From positions 1 through 35,600 of the forward strand of contig PUOC01000154.1 in NCBI GenBank assembly GCA_003551965.1: a stretch of 35,600 nucleotides of DNA, written 5' to 3'. Both the position numbers and the translations under genes were made by a program. Shown here one piece after another: positions 18,045-30,855 of this stretch. Below the pieces are notes generated by a model. It was not told the DNA's origin. It worked only from the letters and a program-made list of their open reading frames with translations, and searched no databases. Position 1 is the first letter of the stretch; each line of letters starts with the position of its first letter. The stretch comes from Clostridiales bacterium (GTDB taxonomy: Bacteria > Bacillota > Limnochordia > Darwinibacteriales > B1SED10-159).

Positions 18045-18337
18045 TGGCTGCGCCTCTGGCGGTATTTCCGGTACCAAATTATCTCCAAAAGATGCAGAAG
18101 GCCTACGCTTGCTGCGGTGGCGGCCAACGCCAGACCGGCGGCCTGTCCCCCTAAGAGGCCGATCTGCTCCAGCAGTTCTGGATTGGCTCCCAGCTGTGCT
18201 CCCATGACAACCAGCAGAAACACAAGGCCGCCTGTGGTCAAATGGCTGGGTATGTTGGCCCACCTATCCTGCAGGCGAATTGTCCGGCCCAATACCATGC
18301 CTAGAACAAGAAACATGATCAGCCAATGCATGGGCAC
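18041..18337 (-). CDS. LysO family transporter, N-terminal part (split LysO)
   Basis: 98-aa TM protein directly upstream and overlapping: VLGRTIRLQDRWANIPSHLTTGGLVFLLVVMGAQLG. Confidence 0.82.
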   Translation of the reverse strand: MPMHWLIMFLVLGMVLGRTIRLQDRWANIPSHLTTGGLVFLLVVMGAQLGANPELLEQIGLLGGQAAGLALAATAASVGLLHLLEIIWYRKYRQRRSQ

Positions 18338-18352
18338 CCCTCCTGTAGCGTA

Positions 18353-21511
<3,159 letters not shown>

Positions 21512-21664
21512 TTAGGCATCGGCAGGGTCGCGGACGGGCAAGGGAATACCGGCGGGGTGTGGAATATAAGGATCATGAATCTGCTTCCCTGGACAGTGCG
21601 GCCGCAACAGCCACACAGCGCCCGGCCCTGCCAGGAAGGAAGAAAGCAGAAGGGTGGCTATACC

Positions 21665-22594
21665 ATGGCCTTAGACGACCGCTTCCGGCTGCGCCCCTTA
21701 GAGGAGAAGGATCTAGAGTTGCTGCAGAAATGGAACAAACCGGAGGTGCGGGGACCCTACCAGGAATTTCATTTCCAATCCCCGCGCCAGCTGCGGCGGG
21801 AGTTCGAGGAACACGGGTTTTGTACGGATTCCCGTGCCGTACTCATGATCGACGGGCGCAATTTAGGGCCCGTTGGCGTGGTCTACATGACGCGCATCCG
21901 AGAAGGTGTCTATGCCCTGGGCCTTGTACTCGGGGAACAGGAACACCACAACCAGGGCATTGGCACCGCGGCCTTGCGCCTGGCGGTGGATCACATTTTT
22001 TGCAATTACCCGGCCATGCGCATTGAGGCAGAAACGGATCAGGATAACCGGCCGGCCCAAAGGGTTTTGGAAAAGGCAGGCTTCAGCCGAGAAGCGCAGC
22101 TGCGCAGCTGGCGCTTCCACCACGGGCAGTGGCGGGACTTCTGGCTGTTCAGTGTTCTCCGTTGGCAGTGGGAGCAGGACGGCGCTGCAGATCCCAGGGA
22201 ACAAGCGGTCCGATCCTTCTGGGATGCCTTTGGCCGCGGAGACTATGCCGAGGCCGGGCAATACGCCGCGGCTGATTTGGAAGTGGCGTGGCCCAATACG
22301 GGCGAAATGCTGCGGGGACGCGACGCCTTTGTCACCGTCAACACCCACTATCCCGGTCAATGGCGGGCGGCTTTAGAAACGCTGCGGTGGTGCGGCAGCG
22401 ATATCGTTACTGTGAGCAGGATCGTTTCGGAGCAGCAAAGCCTGCGGGTGATCAGCTGGTTTACCTTCCAAGGAGACAAGATTAAGGGCATGGTGGAGTA
22501 CTTTGCCGATGACGGCCCTCCTCCACAGTGGCGCATCGACATGGATATAGCAGACCCGCTCCCGGACGGGGAACGGGCAGCCAAGGAGTTGTGA
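21665..22594 (+). CDS. GNAT N-acetyltransferase fused to a SnoaL/NTF2-like domain
   Basis: GNAT: NQGIGTAALRLAVDHIF...AETDQDNRPAQRVLEKAGFSREA. C-terminal: REQAVRSFWDAFGRGDYAEAGQYAAADLEVAWPNTGEMLRGRDAF. ATG 21665. Confidence 0.85.
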   Translation: MALDDRFRLRPLEEKDLELLQKWNKPEVRGPYQEFHFQSPRQLRREFEEHGFCTDSRAVLMIDGRNLGPVGVVYMTRIREGVYALGLVLGEQEHHNQGIGTAALRLAVDHIFCNYPAMRIEAETDQDNRPAQRVLEKAGFSREAQLRSWRFHHGQWRDFWLFSVLRWQWEQDGAADPREQAVRSFWDAFGRGDYAEAGQYAAADLEVAWPNTGEMLRGRDAFVTVNTHYPGQWRAALETLRWCGSDIVTVSRIVSEQQSLRVISWFTFQGDKIKGMVEYFADDGPPPQWRIDMDIADPLPDGERAAKEL

Positions 22595-25221
22595 TGATCA
22601 TGGAACGTTGGTTGACTGTGCTCATTCTACTGGCCGCAGGGGTATGGTTGGCAGGGGCTGCCATGGCTGCGGAGAAAGACGCGGAAAAGATCACGGATTT
22701 TGCCGGAGACCACAGCGACTGGCAGGTTTCGGGCAACCAGTATCGAGAGATCAGCCTTTCCCGTATTGCAGGGGGCAGTTACCGGGCCAGAGGGAGAACA
22801 CCGGTACTGGAGGTGGAGTATGACTTCCGCGGTTTGCCCGGCACGTCGGGCGTGTACTTAAAGCCCCAGCAGCCCCTGCCCCTGGAAGGCTATCCAAAGG
22901 CCTTAGGCTTGTGGCTCCATGGCGACGGCCAGGGGCACTGGCTTCGGGGCGAGATCACCGATGCCGCGGGCCAGCGTTACCCCATCAACTTCACGGCTTC
23001 TTCGCCGGCGGGGCTGGACTGGACCGGCTGGGGTTATGTGGAAGCGGATCTGCCCCAGGGGCTCGAACCTCCGCTGGCGATTACCGCCCCCATTCGCTAT
23101 ATGGCCTTGGACGGCTCCGAAAAGGGCCGAGGAACATTGTTAATCGATGAGGTATGGGCGATATATTCCCGGGATGGGTCAGAGGACCGGGATCCCCCCG
23201 TGGTATCTGATGCCACGCCCCAGGGCCGTACGGCCTCACAAAGGCCGCGGATTGCTGCCAAGATAGCCGATGGACCGGAGGGTACCGGCGTCAACCCGGA
23301 GGCCCTGCGCGGTTATGTCCAAGGGCAGGCGGTGGAGGTCGTGTGGAACGAGGACTTGCAAGAAGCCGTATTTGATCTGCAGGATTTTGTCCTCGGCGGG
23401 GGTACCCATGAAGCAGCGGTGTACGCAGAAGACCATGCCGGCAACCCGGTCTGGCACCGCTGGCAGTTGCGTGTGGAGAATGGCCGCCTAGAACTGCCTT
23501 CCGTTTCCGTTCCGGAAACGGCGGAATGGATGCAGCCGTGGGAGGCCTCTGTATCCCTGCCTGATATGGAGGGAAAAGCCGAAATACATTTGCAGCATGA
23601 CCCCGCCGTTGCCGTTAAAGAGGCACGGGGGGCCGAGATTTTCGGCGATGGCGAGCCAGGGAGAACGTCTCTGCGTGCCTCTGCGGGTAGCGGCGAACTG
23701 ACGCTCTGGTTTCGATGGCGGGAGCCGGTCTCGGGCACAATTCAATTGCAGTTGTCCGGCGGTACTGTCGAATTGCAGGACGGCACCAGACTGTTGGGGA
23801 CTGTGATAACCGAAACCCAGGTTAGCGCCGGTTTGGAACTTTCCTGGTCTCTTGTGCCGGAGCCGTACGGCCTGGAAGTTACCGTGCTGGACAATGGCGG
23901 CCAACCGGTCTCCGGGGCGCTGCTCCGCGTCGGGCGGGACAAGGCAGTGCCCCGGTTTTGGGAAAAGGAACCGGCCGCAGTCAGCGGGGAAGACGGACAG
24001 GTTGTTTTCGATCTGCAGGAGTATAAGGATGCGCGGCAGATCGTGGCGGCCGCAGAGCACGACGGCCGTTTCAGCCATTGGGAGGAAATAGCCCTGCCCC
24101 GTCCCCGGGGCGGCAGCGACCCCGACTGGGTATCCCATTCCTGGGCCGGTGATCCTGCCGTCACCCAGGCGGTGGCGTTTGGCACGGGCCCCCATGTCTC
24201 CAGTGCCCAAGTGCGCTTCCGGCCGGCTGCTTCCGATGCCGAGGACGGGCCTTGGGTGGAGCAGGCTGCCGAGAGCCGCTGGGTGAAGGACGGCCAGCAA
24301 TGGAGCACGATCCACTGGGCACTGCTGGACGGGCTGGAGCCCGGCATCGAGTATGCCTACGCCATTCGGACAACGGGCGACTGGATCCCCCAGGGGCAGT
24401 TCCGGACCGCTCCCGACAGTCCCGAGCCGTTTTCGTTCTTGTTTGCCGCCGATACCCAGGATCACCGGTTCCCCGTTTGGCGGGAAACCCTGCAGGCGGC
24501 CGCGGGCCGCTCCGATGACATGGCCTTTATCTTGCACGGCGGGGATATCGTTGATGACGGGCACCAGTTGAACCAGTGGCTCAATTTTCTGGAAGCTTCG
24601 CAGCCCTTTCTCCGCTCGACGCCCTTTGTGCCCGCCATGGGCAATCATGACGTCTACGGACAAGGGCGGAACTGGTTTGGCCAGTTCTTCCCGTACCCAC
24701 AGGAAGGCGCTCCCGAAACGGCAGTCTACAGCCTCGGCTATGGCAGTCTGCGGCTGTTTGTGCTCAATTCAGAGGCAGACCGCAGCAGTATGGAGCGCCA
24801 GGCAGCGTGGCTTCGGGAGGAAGTGAAAGCGGCAGAGGAACCGTGGCTGGCCGCCGTGCTCCACCGGGCGCCGTACAACAGCAACCCGCTTCGCAGTCCC
24901 GATGCATCAGCCGCGGTTTTTGCGCCGGTATTGGAAGAACTGGGAATGGATCTTGTGCTGACGGCCCACGACCATGTGTATATGCGGACAAAGCCCATGT
25001 ATGAAGGGGAACCGGCTTCCGGCCAACCCGGCACCGTCTATGTCACAGGGGGTGTCGCGGGGAAGAAGTTCTATCCGGGGCAGTCTTTTTCTTACACCGA
25101 TGTCCTCTACGCCGAAGACGTTCCTACGTATGTGATGATTACAGCAGCGGAATCCCGCTTGGAGGGTACGGCCTGGAATCTCGACGGGGAGAAGGTTGAC
25201 TCCTGGTCTTTGACAAAATAG
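22594..25221 (+). CDS. secreted metallophosphoesterase (purple acid phosphatase-like) with N-terminal beta domains
   Basis: Signal peptide; LFAADTQDHRF, HGGDIVDDG, AMGNHDVYG, LTAHDHVYMR; TGATG coupling with the upstream gene. Confidence 0.9.
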   Translation: MIMERWLTVLILLAAGVWLAGAAMAAEKDAEKITDFAGDHSDWQVSGNQYREISLSRIAGGSYRARGRTPVLEVEYDFRGLPGTSGVYLKPQQPLPLEGYPKALGLWLHGDGQGHWLRGEITDAAGQRYPINFTASSPAGLDWTGWGYVEADLPQGLEPPLAITAPIRYMALDGSEKGRGTLLIDEVWAIYSRDGSEDRDPPVVSDATPQGRTASQRPRIAAKIADGPEGTGVNPEALRGYVQGQAVEVVWNEDLQEAVFDLQDFVLGGGTHEAAVYAEDHAGNPVWHRWQLRVENGRLELPSVSVPETAEWMQPWEASVSLPDMEGKAEIHLQHDPAVAVKEARGAEIFGDGEPGRTSLRASAGSGELTLWFRWREPVSGTIQLQLSGGTVELQDGTRLLGTVITETQVSAGLELSWSLVPEPYGLEVTVLDNGGQPVSGALLRVGRDKAVPRFWEKEPAAVSGEDGQVVFDLQEYKDARQIVAAAEHDGRFSHWEEIALPRPRGGSDPDWVSHSWAGDPAVTQAVAFGTGPHVSSAQVRFRPAASDAEDGPWVEQAAESRWVKDGQQWSTIHWALLDGLEPGIEYAYAIRTTGDWIPQGQFRTAPDSPEPFSFLFAADTQDHRFPVWRETLQAAAGRSDDMAFILHGGDIVDDGHQLNQWLNFLEASQPFLRSTPFVPAMGNHDVYGQGRNWFGQFFPYPQEGAPETAVYSLGYGSLRLFVLNSEADRSSMERQAAWLREEVKAAEEPWLAAVLHRAPYNSNPLRSPDASAAVFAPVLEELGMDLVLTAHDHVYMRTKPMYEGEPASGQPGTVYVTGGVAGKKFYPGQSFSYTDVLYAEDVPTYVMITAAESRLEGTAWNLDGEKVDSWSLTK

Positions 25222-25362
25222 GCGCTTCCGACTGGCGGCGGAGGCCAATACCCGCTTGAGGCGGTTATGCGGGGGGTGGGATCTGTGGTAGGATGATCGG
25301 TAATCGGTGGGTTGCTCTCATCGTGTGCGGCGCAGTGCCGACATTAACGGGAGGTGTGCATA

Positions 25363-26082
25363 ATGGCTGACATGACAAAGGACCGGCAGAAGAAGAGCTT
25401 TCGTTTTTCGGAGGTCAAGCATCTATCGGTGGAACTGGGTTCGGCAGAATGCTATGTATTGCCCGCCGATGGCGAACCGCGGGTAGACGTGGAAGGAACG
25501 CCGGAGTTCTTGGACGATTTCGAGGCCCACTGTGAGGAGGGGCGTCTGGAAGTGCGATCGAGCCTCAGGCACCAAGGTGCCGGCATTGCGGTCCAATTGA
25601 CCAAGGCCGCATTGGGACTGCGCAGTTCCCGCCGGGAGCCGAGTACGGTGCGCGTGTATGTTCCGCCCAACATTCACGGAGATATCCAGATCCACGGCGG
25701 CGGAGACGCATACGTACGTCTGCCCATGGAGACCTTGATCGCCAATGTCTACGGCTCCGGTGATATCCATGCCCAGGAAGCGCAGGAGCTGCGTGTCCAT
25801 GTCAGCGGCAGCGGCGATGTGACAGTGGATGCGGTGGGCCGCTGGGCCGATCTTTCTGTCCATGGCTCTGGTGACATCGTATTGGTGTCCGGCGATCTGC
25901 GCTGGCTGCGGGCGGACATACACGGCTCCGGGGACATTAAGGCAGGTGTCCGTTGCGGTGAAGCCGAACTGAACATCCACGGCAGCGGTGACATTGCCGT
26001 GGACGAAGTCCAGGGTGAGGTGCAGCGCAAGGTACACGGTTCCGGCAGCATTGTGGTGCACCGGGAACGGGCGGATGATTGA
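25363..26082 (+). CDS. DUF4097/DUF2807-like beta-repeat protein
   Basis: Repeats VYGSGDIHA / VSGSGDVTV / VHGSGDIVL / IHGSGDIKA / IHGSGDIAV / VHGSGSIVV; upstream GGGAGGTG. Confidence 0.85.
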   Translation: MADMTKDRQKKSFRFSEVKHLSVELGSAECYVLPADGEPRVDVEGTPEFLDDFEAHCEEGRLEVRSSLRHQGAGIAVQLTKAALGLRSSRREPSTVRVYVPPNIHGDIQIHGGGDAYVRLPMETLIANVYGSGDIHAQEAQELRVHVSGSGDVTVDAVGRWADLSVHGSGDIVLVSGDLRWLRADIHGSGDIKAGVRCGEAELNIHGSGDIAVDEVQGEVQRKVHGSGSIVVHRERADD

Positions 26083-26867
26083 TGCCCCACAATACCTTTG
26101 CGGACACGGCTTGGCTCTATGATCTGGACCGGGAGGCCCGCGGGTCCGATTACCTTTTCTATCGCCGCTGGGCGGAGCGCACGGGCTCTCCGGTCTTGGA
26201 GCTGGCCTGCGGCACCGGGCGCCTGACCCTGCCTTTGGCCGCGGACGGTTTTGAGGTCCGGGGCCTGGATTTGTCCCCGTCTATGCTGCAGGTGCTGCAC
26301 GGCAAAGCCGAAAATTTGGCGCCTGGCGCCCGGGGACGGCTGCAGGTGGTTGAAGGAGACATGAGCGACTTTTCGCTTCCGGAAACTTTTTCCCTGATAT
26401 TCATCCCGGACCGCTCTTTTCAGGGCCTCATCCACAGCCAACAGCAGGAAGGCTGTCTGCGCTGCGCAAAAAGGCACCTTCGGCCCGGAGGATACTTCAT
26501 CATTGACGTCTTCAAACCCTATGCCCAGCTGGACCAGTCTTGGGTCGCGGAGACGGCCGTGGATTGGGAGATCGTTGATCCCGAAACGTGCCGCTTGTTT
26601 CGGCGCAGTCACAACCGGCGTTTCATTGACAGCCAGCGTCAGATCATCTATCCCGAACTGCACTACGAAGTGTGGCGGGACGGGCGGTGGTGCTTGGTCG
26701 GCGAGGAGAAGCTCCAGCTGAGCTATTTCTATGAAGAACAGCTTCGGGAACTGCTGCAGCGTCATGGATTCGTGGTCGAAGAGGAATGGGGAAATTACGA
26801 CGGCACGCCCATGGGCTGTGGTCCTGAGCTGATTTTCGTGTGCCGGTACAATGGGGAGGATCACTGA
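26082..26867 (+). CDS. class I SAM-dependent methyltransferase
   Basis: VLELACGTGRLTLPLAADGFEVRGLDLSPSMLQVL; ATG overlaps upstream TGA. Confidence 0.93.
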   Translation: MPHNTFADTAWLYDLDREARGSDYLFYRRWAERTGSPVLELACGTGRLTLPLAADGFEVRGLDLSPSMLQVLHGKAENLAPGARGRLQVVEGDMSDFSLPETFSLIFIPDRSFQGLIHSQQQEGCLRCAKRHLRPGGYFIIDVFKPYAQLDQSWVAETAVDWEIVDPETCRLFRRSHNRRFIDSQRQIIYPELHYEVWRDGRWCLVGEEKLQLSYFYEEQLRELLQRHGFVVEEEWGNYDGTPMGCGPELIFVCRYNGEDH

Positions 26868-27359
26868 ATGGCAGACATTGAATTTCGCAGCGTGACGGCG
26901 GCCATCCACGGCCGCCAAAGGGAATACAAGGTTGTAAACCACCCAGGAGGTGCCGGAGTTCTGGCAATCCGGGACGGGAAGGCTGTCTTGGTAGAGCAGT
27001 ACCGGCCGGCCGTAGGACGCAATGTGCTGGAGGTGCCGGCAGGCATGCTGGAAGGGAAGGAAGATCCGCTGATCTGTGCCCAGCGTGAACTGCAAGAGGA
27101 AACGGGCTTGACTGCCCGAATTTGGTATTCCATGGGCAGCATGCTGGTTTCGCCCGGTTATACAACGGAGGAGCTGTTTCTTTTCGTGGCTGAAGATGTG
27201 GCCGACGGTGAGCAGAACCTTGATGAGGGGGAGGACATCGCTGTGCACTGGATGGACCTCAGTGAAGCCCGGCGCAAGGTCGAAAGCGGAGAGCTCAATG
27301 ACAGCAAGACGGCCATGCTTCTGCAGCGTTACTGGCTGGGCATGGCCCGACGGTTGTGA
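26868..27359 (+). CDS. NUDIX hydrolase (ADP-ribose pyrophosphatase-like)
   Basis: EVPAGMLEGKEDPLICAQRELQEETGL Nudix box. Confidence 0.95.
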   Translation: MADIEFRSVTAAIHGRQREYKVVNHPGGAGVLAIRDGKAVLVEQYRPAVGRNVLEVPAGMLEGKEDPLICAQRELQEETGLTARIWYSMGSMLVSPGYTTEELFLFVAEDVADGEQNLDEGEDIAVHWMDLSEARRKVESGELNDSKTAMLLQRYWLGMARRL

Positions 27360-27374
27360 GTGAGCGGTTGATGG

Positions 27375-27410
27375 CGGGCGGGAACTGCGGCCAGTTCCCA
27401 CCCGTTTTTT
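27375..27410 (+). terminator. Rho-independent terminator downstream of the NUDIX gene
   Basis: cgggcgggaactg-cggc-cagttcccacccg-tttttt, one internal mismatch. Confidence 0.9.
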
Positions 27411-27420
27411 GTGATGGCAG

Positions 27421-28731
27421 CTAGGGCGTAATGAACACTTCCACTGGATCGGTGAAGAACTCTTTTGCTGTTTCTTGGATATCTTCGGCGGTTACGGTGC
27501 GCAGATCCTCTTGGAGGCGGTCTCGCCAATCATAGCCGCCGTGAAGCACTTCACCGGCGGCCAAGCTTAAGGCTTGGGAACTGGTGGTTTCCAAATTCAT
27601 CAATTCCCGCCCCAATGCCCGGCTGCGCATGGTTTCCAATTCGTCTTCTTCCATGGGCTCTTCTGCATAGTGCCGAAACCCTGCAATGGTCCTTTGGGCC
27701 ACTTCCTCCTCCTGGCCAGGCGCTGCAGCCGCCAACGACCAAAAATGGCCGCCTCGCAGGTCCGGCTGCACTGCAGTCTGGGTGATATAGACGAGGCCGT
27801 ATTCGTCCCGCAGGGTGCGGAAGAGGCGGCGCTGTATGGCGGCTTCCAGAATGTGCCCGGGAGCCCGCTTCGGATCATGGGAAGCCGGGCCCGGAAAGCC
27901 GACGCCCACCCAGGCTGCCTGCGTAATGCGCTCATGGGTGATGGTTTCCGGCCCTTGGTAATCCGGCAGGCCGGGATCGGTCGGTGCGTAGACAGGGTCC
28001 TTTTCCCAATCGATGCTGCCTAGGGTTTCGTCAACCGCGGGCTGCATTTCATCCATAGCCACCGGCCCGACCACAGCTACCGCCGTATGCTCTGGATGGA
28101 AGATGTACCGGGCCCAGCTGGTCATGTCTGCTGCAGCGGCTTGGTTGATGCCTTCTTCGGTTCCGGCCGGGAGACGGCCGTAGGGATGCTCTCCGAACAG
28201 TCCGTCCATCAGTTTGATCAGCGTCTGATTGCTGGGTTCATCTTCCATGGAGTCCAGTGTGTGCAGGGCCTGTTCCGCTTCATGCTGCCGCTCTTCTTCG
28301 AAAAACTGCGGCTCAAAGAGTACGGTCTGGAGCAGATCGAGGCCTTCTTCGATCTGGGCAGAAGTACCTTGCAGAAGCAGGCCGGAGTAGCTGTTGTGGA
28401 CAATCACTTCCATGTCCATGCCCTGTGACTCGAGGCGGTCAGCGAACGCCAGCGCGTCCATGTCCCCGGCACCCCGCTGCATGGTCCGCAGTGTCAAGTT
28501 TGTGAGGCCGCTCATTCCCTCGGGATCATGGGCGGCACCAACGGTGGAAAATATCACTACGGCTGTGAGATCCGTGGCCGGATTGTGCCGTACCAGAAGG
28601 GGGCTGCCGGAGCTGAGCTCGGCCGTTTCCACGCCTTCGCTGAGGGAAAAACCGATTTCCTCTCCCTGGACGGGTAAAGCGATTATGGCTGTCAGAATGA
28701 GGCTGAGAGCCAGTAAGGCAGAGGTACGCAT
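27421..28731 (-). CDS. M16 family peptidase-like protein, non-catalytic partner (no HxxEH)
   Basis: Signal peptide; M16 fold pattern (LVRHNPATDLTAVVIFSTVGAAHDPEGMSGLTNLTLRTM...) with the HxxEH position lost. Confidence 0.88.
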   Translation of the reverse strand: MRTSALLALSLILTAIIALPVQGEEIGFSLSEGVETAELSSGSPLLVRHNPATDLTAVVIFSTVGAAHDPEGMSGLTNLTLRTMQRGAGDMDALAFADRLESQGMDMEVIVHNSYSGLLLQGTSAQIEEGLDLLQTVLFEPQFFEEERQHEAEQALHTLDSMEDEPSNQTLIKLMDGLFGEHPYGRLPAGTEEGINQAAAADMTSWARYIFHPEHTAVAVVGPVAMDEMQPAVDETLGSIDWEKDPVYAPTDPGLPDYQGPETITHERITQAAWVGVGFPGPASHDPKRAPGHILEAAIQRRLFRTLRDEYGLVYITQTAVQPDLRGGHFWSLAAAAPGQEEEVAQRTIAGFRHYAEEPMEEDELETMRSRALGRELMNLETTSSQALSLAAGEVLHGGYDWRDRLQEDLRTVTAEDIQETAKEFFTDPVEVFITP

Positions 28732-30066
28732 TTAATCCATTCCTCCTTGCGCCGGTTTGATGATGCTGCGGATATAGGCATCGGAATCCAGGTGCTGCAG
28801 GGCGGCCGTACGGATGTCATCGGCTGTGGCGGATTCCAGTGTCAGGATATGGTTGAGGCCATCCTGGAGCGAGCCCGACGTTTCGAACCGGCCGAGCAAG
28901 GTGCCCACATCGGCATTGGTTTCGGCGGAAAAGGCGAAGCTGGCCCGGGCCATCACTTGTGCCCGCTCTAGTTCTTCCTCGGCAACAGGTTCTTCCTGCA
29001 GGGAAACGATGGCGCTCTGCAGATATTCCTCGACTTCCTCCATGTTCTCTGCGTCGGCCTGAGCCTGCAGCAGAAAGATCCAGACATCTTCAAAGCCATT
29101 GAAGCTGGCAGAGACATCACGGGCCAGGCCGGTTTCCACGAGGTCCTGGTACAGCCGGGATGTCTGGCCTGTGCCTAGGATCAGTGCGGCCATTTCCAGG
29201 GCCGCGCCCTGGCCGTGGTCCAAGGCAGTACCGGATATTCCCACGGCGATCCGGGGAGTGTCTACGTCCAACTCCGTTTCTACTGTTTCGATTTCATCCA
29301 CAGGTTCTAATTCTCCCGGGTCCACGGGGGTTACGCGGCGGGGCTCTTCGCCGCCATACAGCCGCTCGGCTTTGGCGAGGATTTCTTCTCGATCAACGTC
29401 GCCGCTGACGACTAAGGTCATGTTGTTGGGGACATAGTACTCAGCTTTAAACTCGAACATGTCATCCCGGTCAATTTGGCGAACATGTTCTTCAGTGCCC
29501 AGGATGGGTCGTGCATAGGGCGTTCCTTCGAAGGCGGTCTGCAGTGTGCTGTCCAACAGTATTGAGCTGGGGCTGCTGGCCCGGGTGCGGATCTCTTCAA
29601 TGATGACGTCCCGCTCGATTTCCATGGGTTCCTCCGGGAAGTTGGCAGCCAATGCTGCATCGGCTTGGAGTTCCATGGCCTTTTCCCAATGCTGGGACGG
29701 CAGGTTGATAAAGTAGAAGGTGGTGTCCAGGGATGTGGCCGCGTTCCAGGAGCCGCCCAGCCCTTCAATGGTGTCAATCATCTCTCCGGCTTCCCTGGTT
29801 TCTGTACCCTGGAAGAGCATATGCTCAAAGAAATGGGCCAGGCCCGATGCGTCCTCAGGGTCGTGCTTGCTGCCCGCACCGACCCATAGGTTCAGGGACA
29901 CAGTGGGGAAATGCTCGTTTTCCCGTACGATGATCCGCATCCCATTGGACAGAACATCCAAAGACACCGGCAGAAATGGCGATTCGCCGTCCATGGGGGC
30001 CGCTGCCGCCGGTACGGCCAGCGACAGCACGATGAGGATTAGTATGCTTTTGTAAATCAAAGTCAT
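28732..30066 (-). CDS. M16 family zinc peptidase
   Basis: SGLAHFFEHMLFQGT (HxxEH); signal peptide; likely start ATG 30066. Confidence 0.93.
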   Translation of the reverse strand: MTLIYKSILILIVLSLAVPAAAAPMDGESPFLPVSLDVLSNGMRIIVRENEHFPTVSLNLWVGAGSKHDPEDASGLAHFFEHMLFQGTETREAGEMIDTIEGLGGSWNAATSLDTTFYFINLPSQHWEKAMELQADAALAANFPEEPMEIERDVIIEEIRTRASSPSSILLDSTLQTAFEGTPYARPILGTEEHVRQIDRDDMFEFKAEYYVPNNMTLVVSGDVDREEILAKAERLYGGEEPRRVTPVDPGELEPVDEIETVETELDVDTPRIAVGISGTALDHGQGAALEMAALILGTGQTSRLYQDLVETGLARDVSASFNGFEDVWIFLLQAQADAENMEEVEEYLQSAIVSLQEEPVAEEELERAQVMARASFAFSAETNADVGTLLGRFETSGSLQDGLNHILTLESATADDIRTAALQHLDSDAYIRSIIKPAQGGMD

Positions 30067-30258
30067 CTCTCCTTCCTTGCCGCCAGGGCAAAGCATTTAC
30101 AGAGGGCTGTTCAAAAAGCTGGCAGCGGATCCCTTCGATAGACGGACTGCAATGCCTGCAATTTTTTCGGCACCGCCGGTACGGCATGGCAGGGAAAGGG
30201 AATGGCCGGGCAGGTGGCGAATAGAAGTCAGCAACGTTCGAAAAGGGAGGCCACTTCT

Positions 30259-30855
30259 ATGCAGCAAACATCCGTGACCATGGTTCACCAGGGTCCGCTG
30301 TCCCACAGGACATGCCCCGACCAGCCTTCGGGATTCCGCATCCGAGGCCTGCAGCCTCGGGAGGCCGAGGTCTGGGCCCAGATCGAGACGGCTGTCAATG
30401 AATTTGACACCGCCGACGGTGCCCGCCAGCGATTTAGCTGGGAGTTCCTTCCCTTTCCCCGCCAAATTCCCGAGCGCTGCCTGCTTGTGGAAACGGCCGA
30501 CGGCGAGCCCGTGGGAACGGCTTCGGCTTGGTATGACTGCCAGTTCCAAGGGCAGCTTTGGGGGCGTCTGCACTGGGTCGCCATTCTGCCGGATTATCAG
30601 GGGAAGGGCCTGGCGCGCCCGCTGCTGGGGCAGGCCATGAACCGCTTGGCTCTGTTCCATTCCCGCGCTTTCCTGGACACCGATACCAAAAGAATCAAAG
30701 CTATCAAGCTCTACTTGGATCACGGTTTTGTGCCGCATGTCCGCACCGAAAGAGACGAACAGGCATGGCAGTATATCCGGCAGCAGCTCAGCCATCCCGT
30801 GCTTGATTCAATGCCAAGTTCGCCAGGCGGTGAAGAACGGAGGACTGTCCAGTGA
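30259..30855 (+). CDS. GNAT family N-acetyltransferase
   Basis: WVAILPDYQGKGLARPLLGQAM...AIKLYLDHGFVPH; ATG 30259 after AAAAGGGAGG. Confidence 0.88.
   Translation: MQQTSVTMVHQGPLSHRTCPDQPSGFRIRGLQPREAEVWAQIETAVNEFDTADGARQRFSWEFLPFPRQIPERCLLVETADGEPVGTASAWYDCQFQGQLWGRLHWVAILPDYQGKGLARPLLGQAMNRLALFHSRAFLDTDTKRIKAIKLYLDHGFVPHVRTERDEQAWQYIRQQLSHPVLDSMPSSPGGEERRTVQ

Noticed and set aside
25720-26070. Short repeated DNA units as a possible CRISPR or tandem-repeat array
   Set aside because: Repeats are codons of the HGSGDI protein motif inside an ORF, not identical repeats with unique spacers.
25749-27401. 550-aa minus-strand ORF
   Set aside because: Antisense to the HGSGDI-repeat protein, methyltransferase and NUDIX genes; low-complexity shadow translation.
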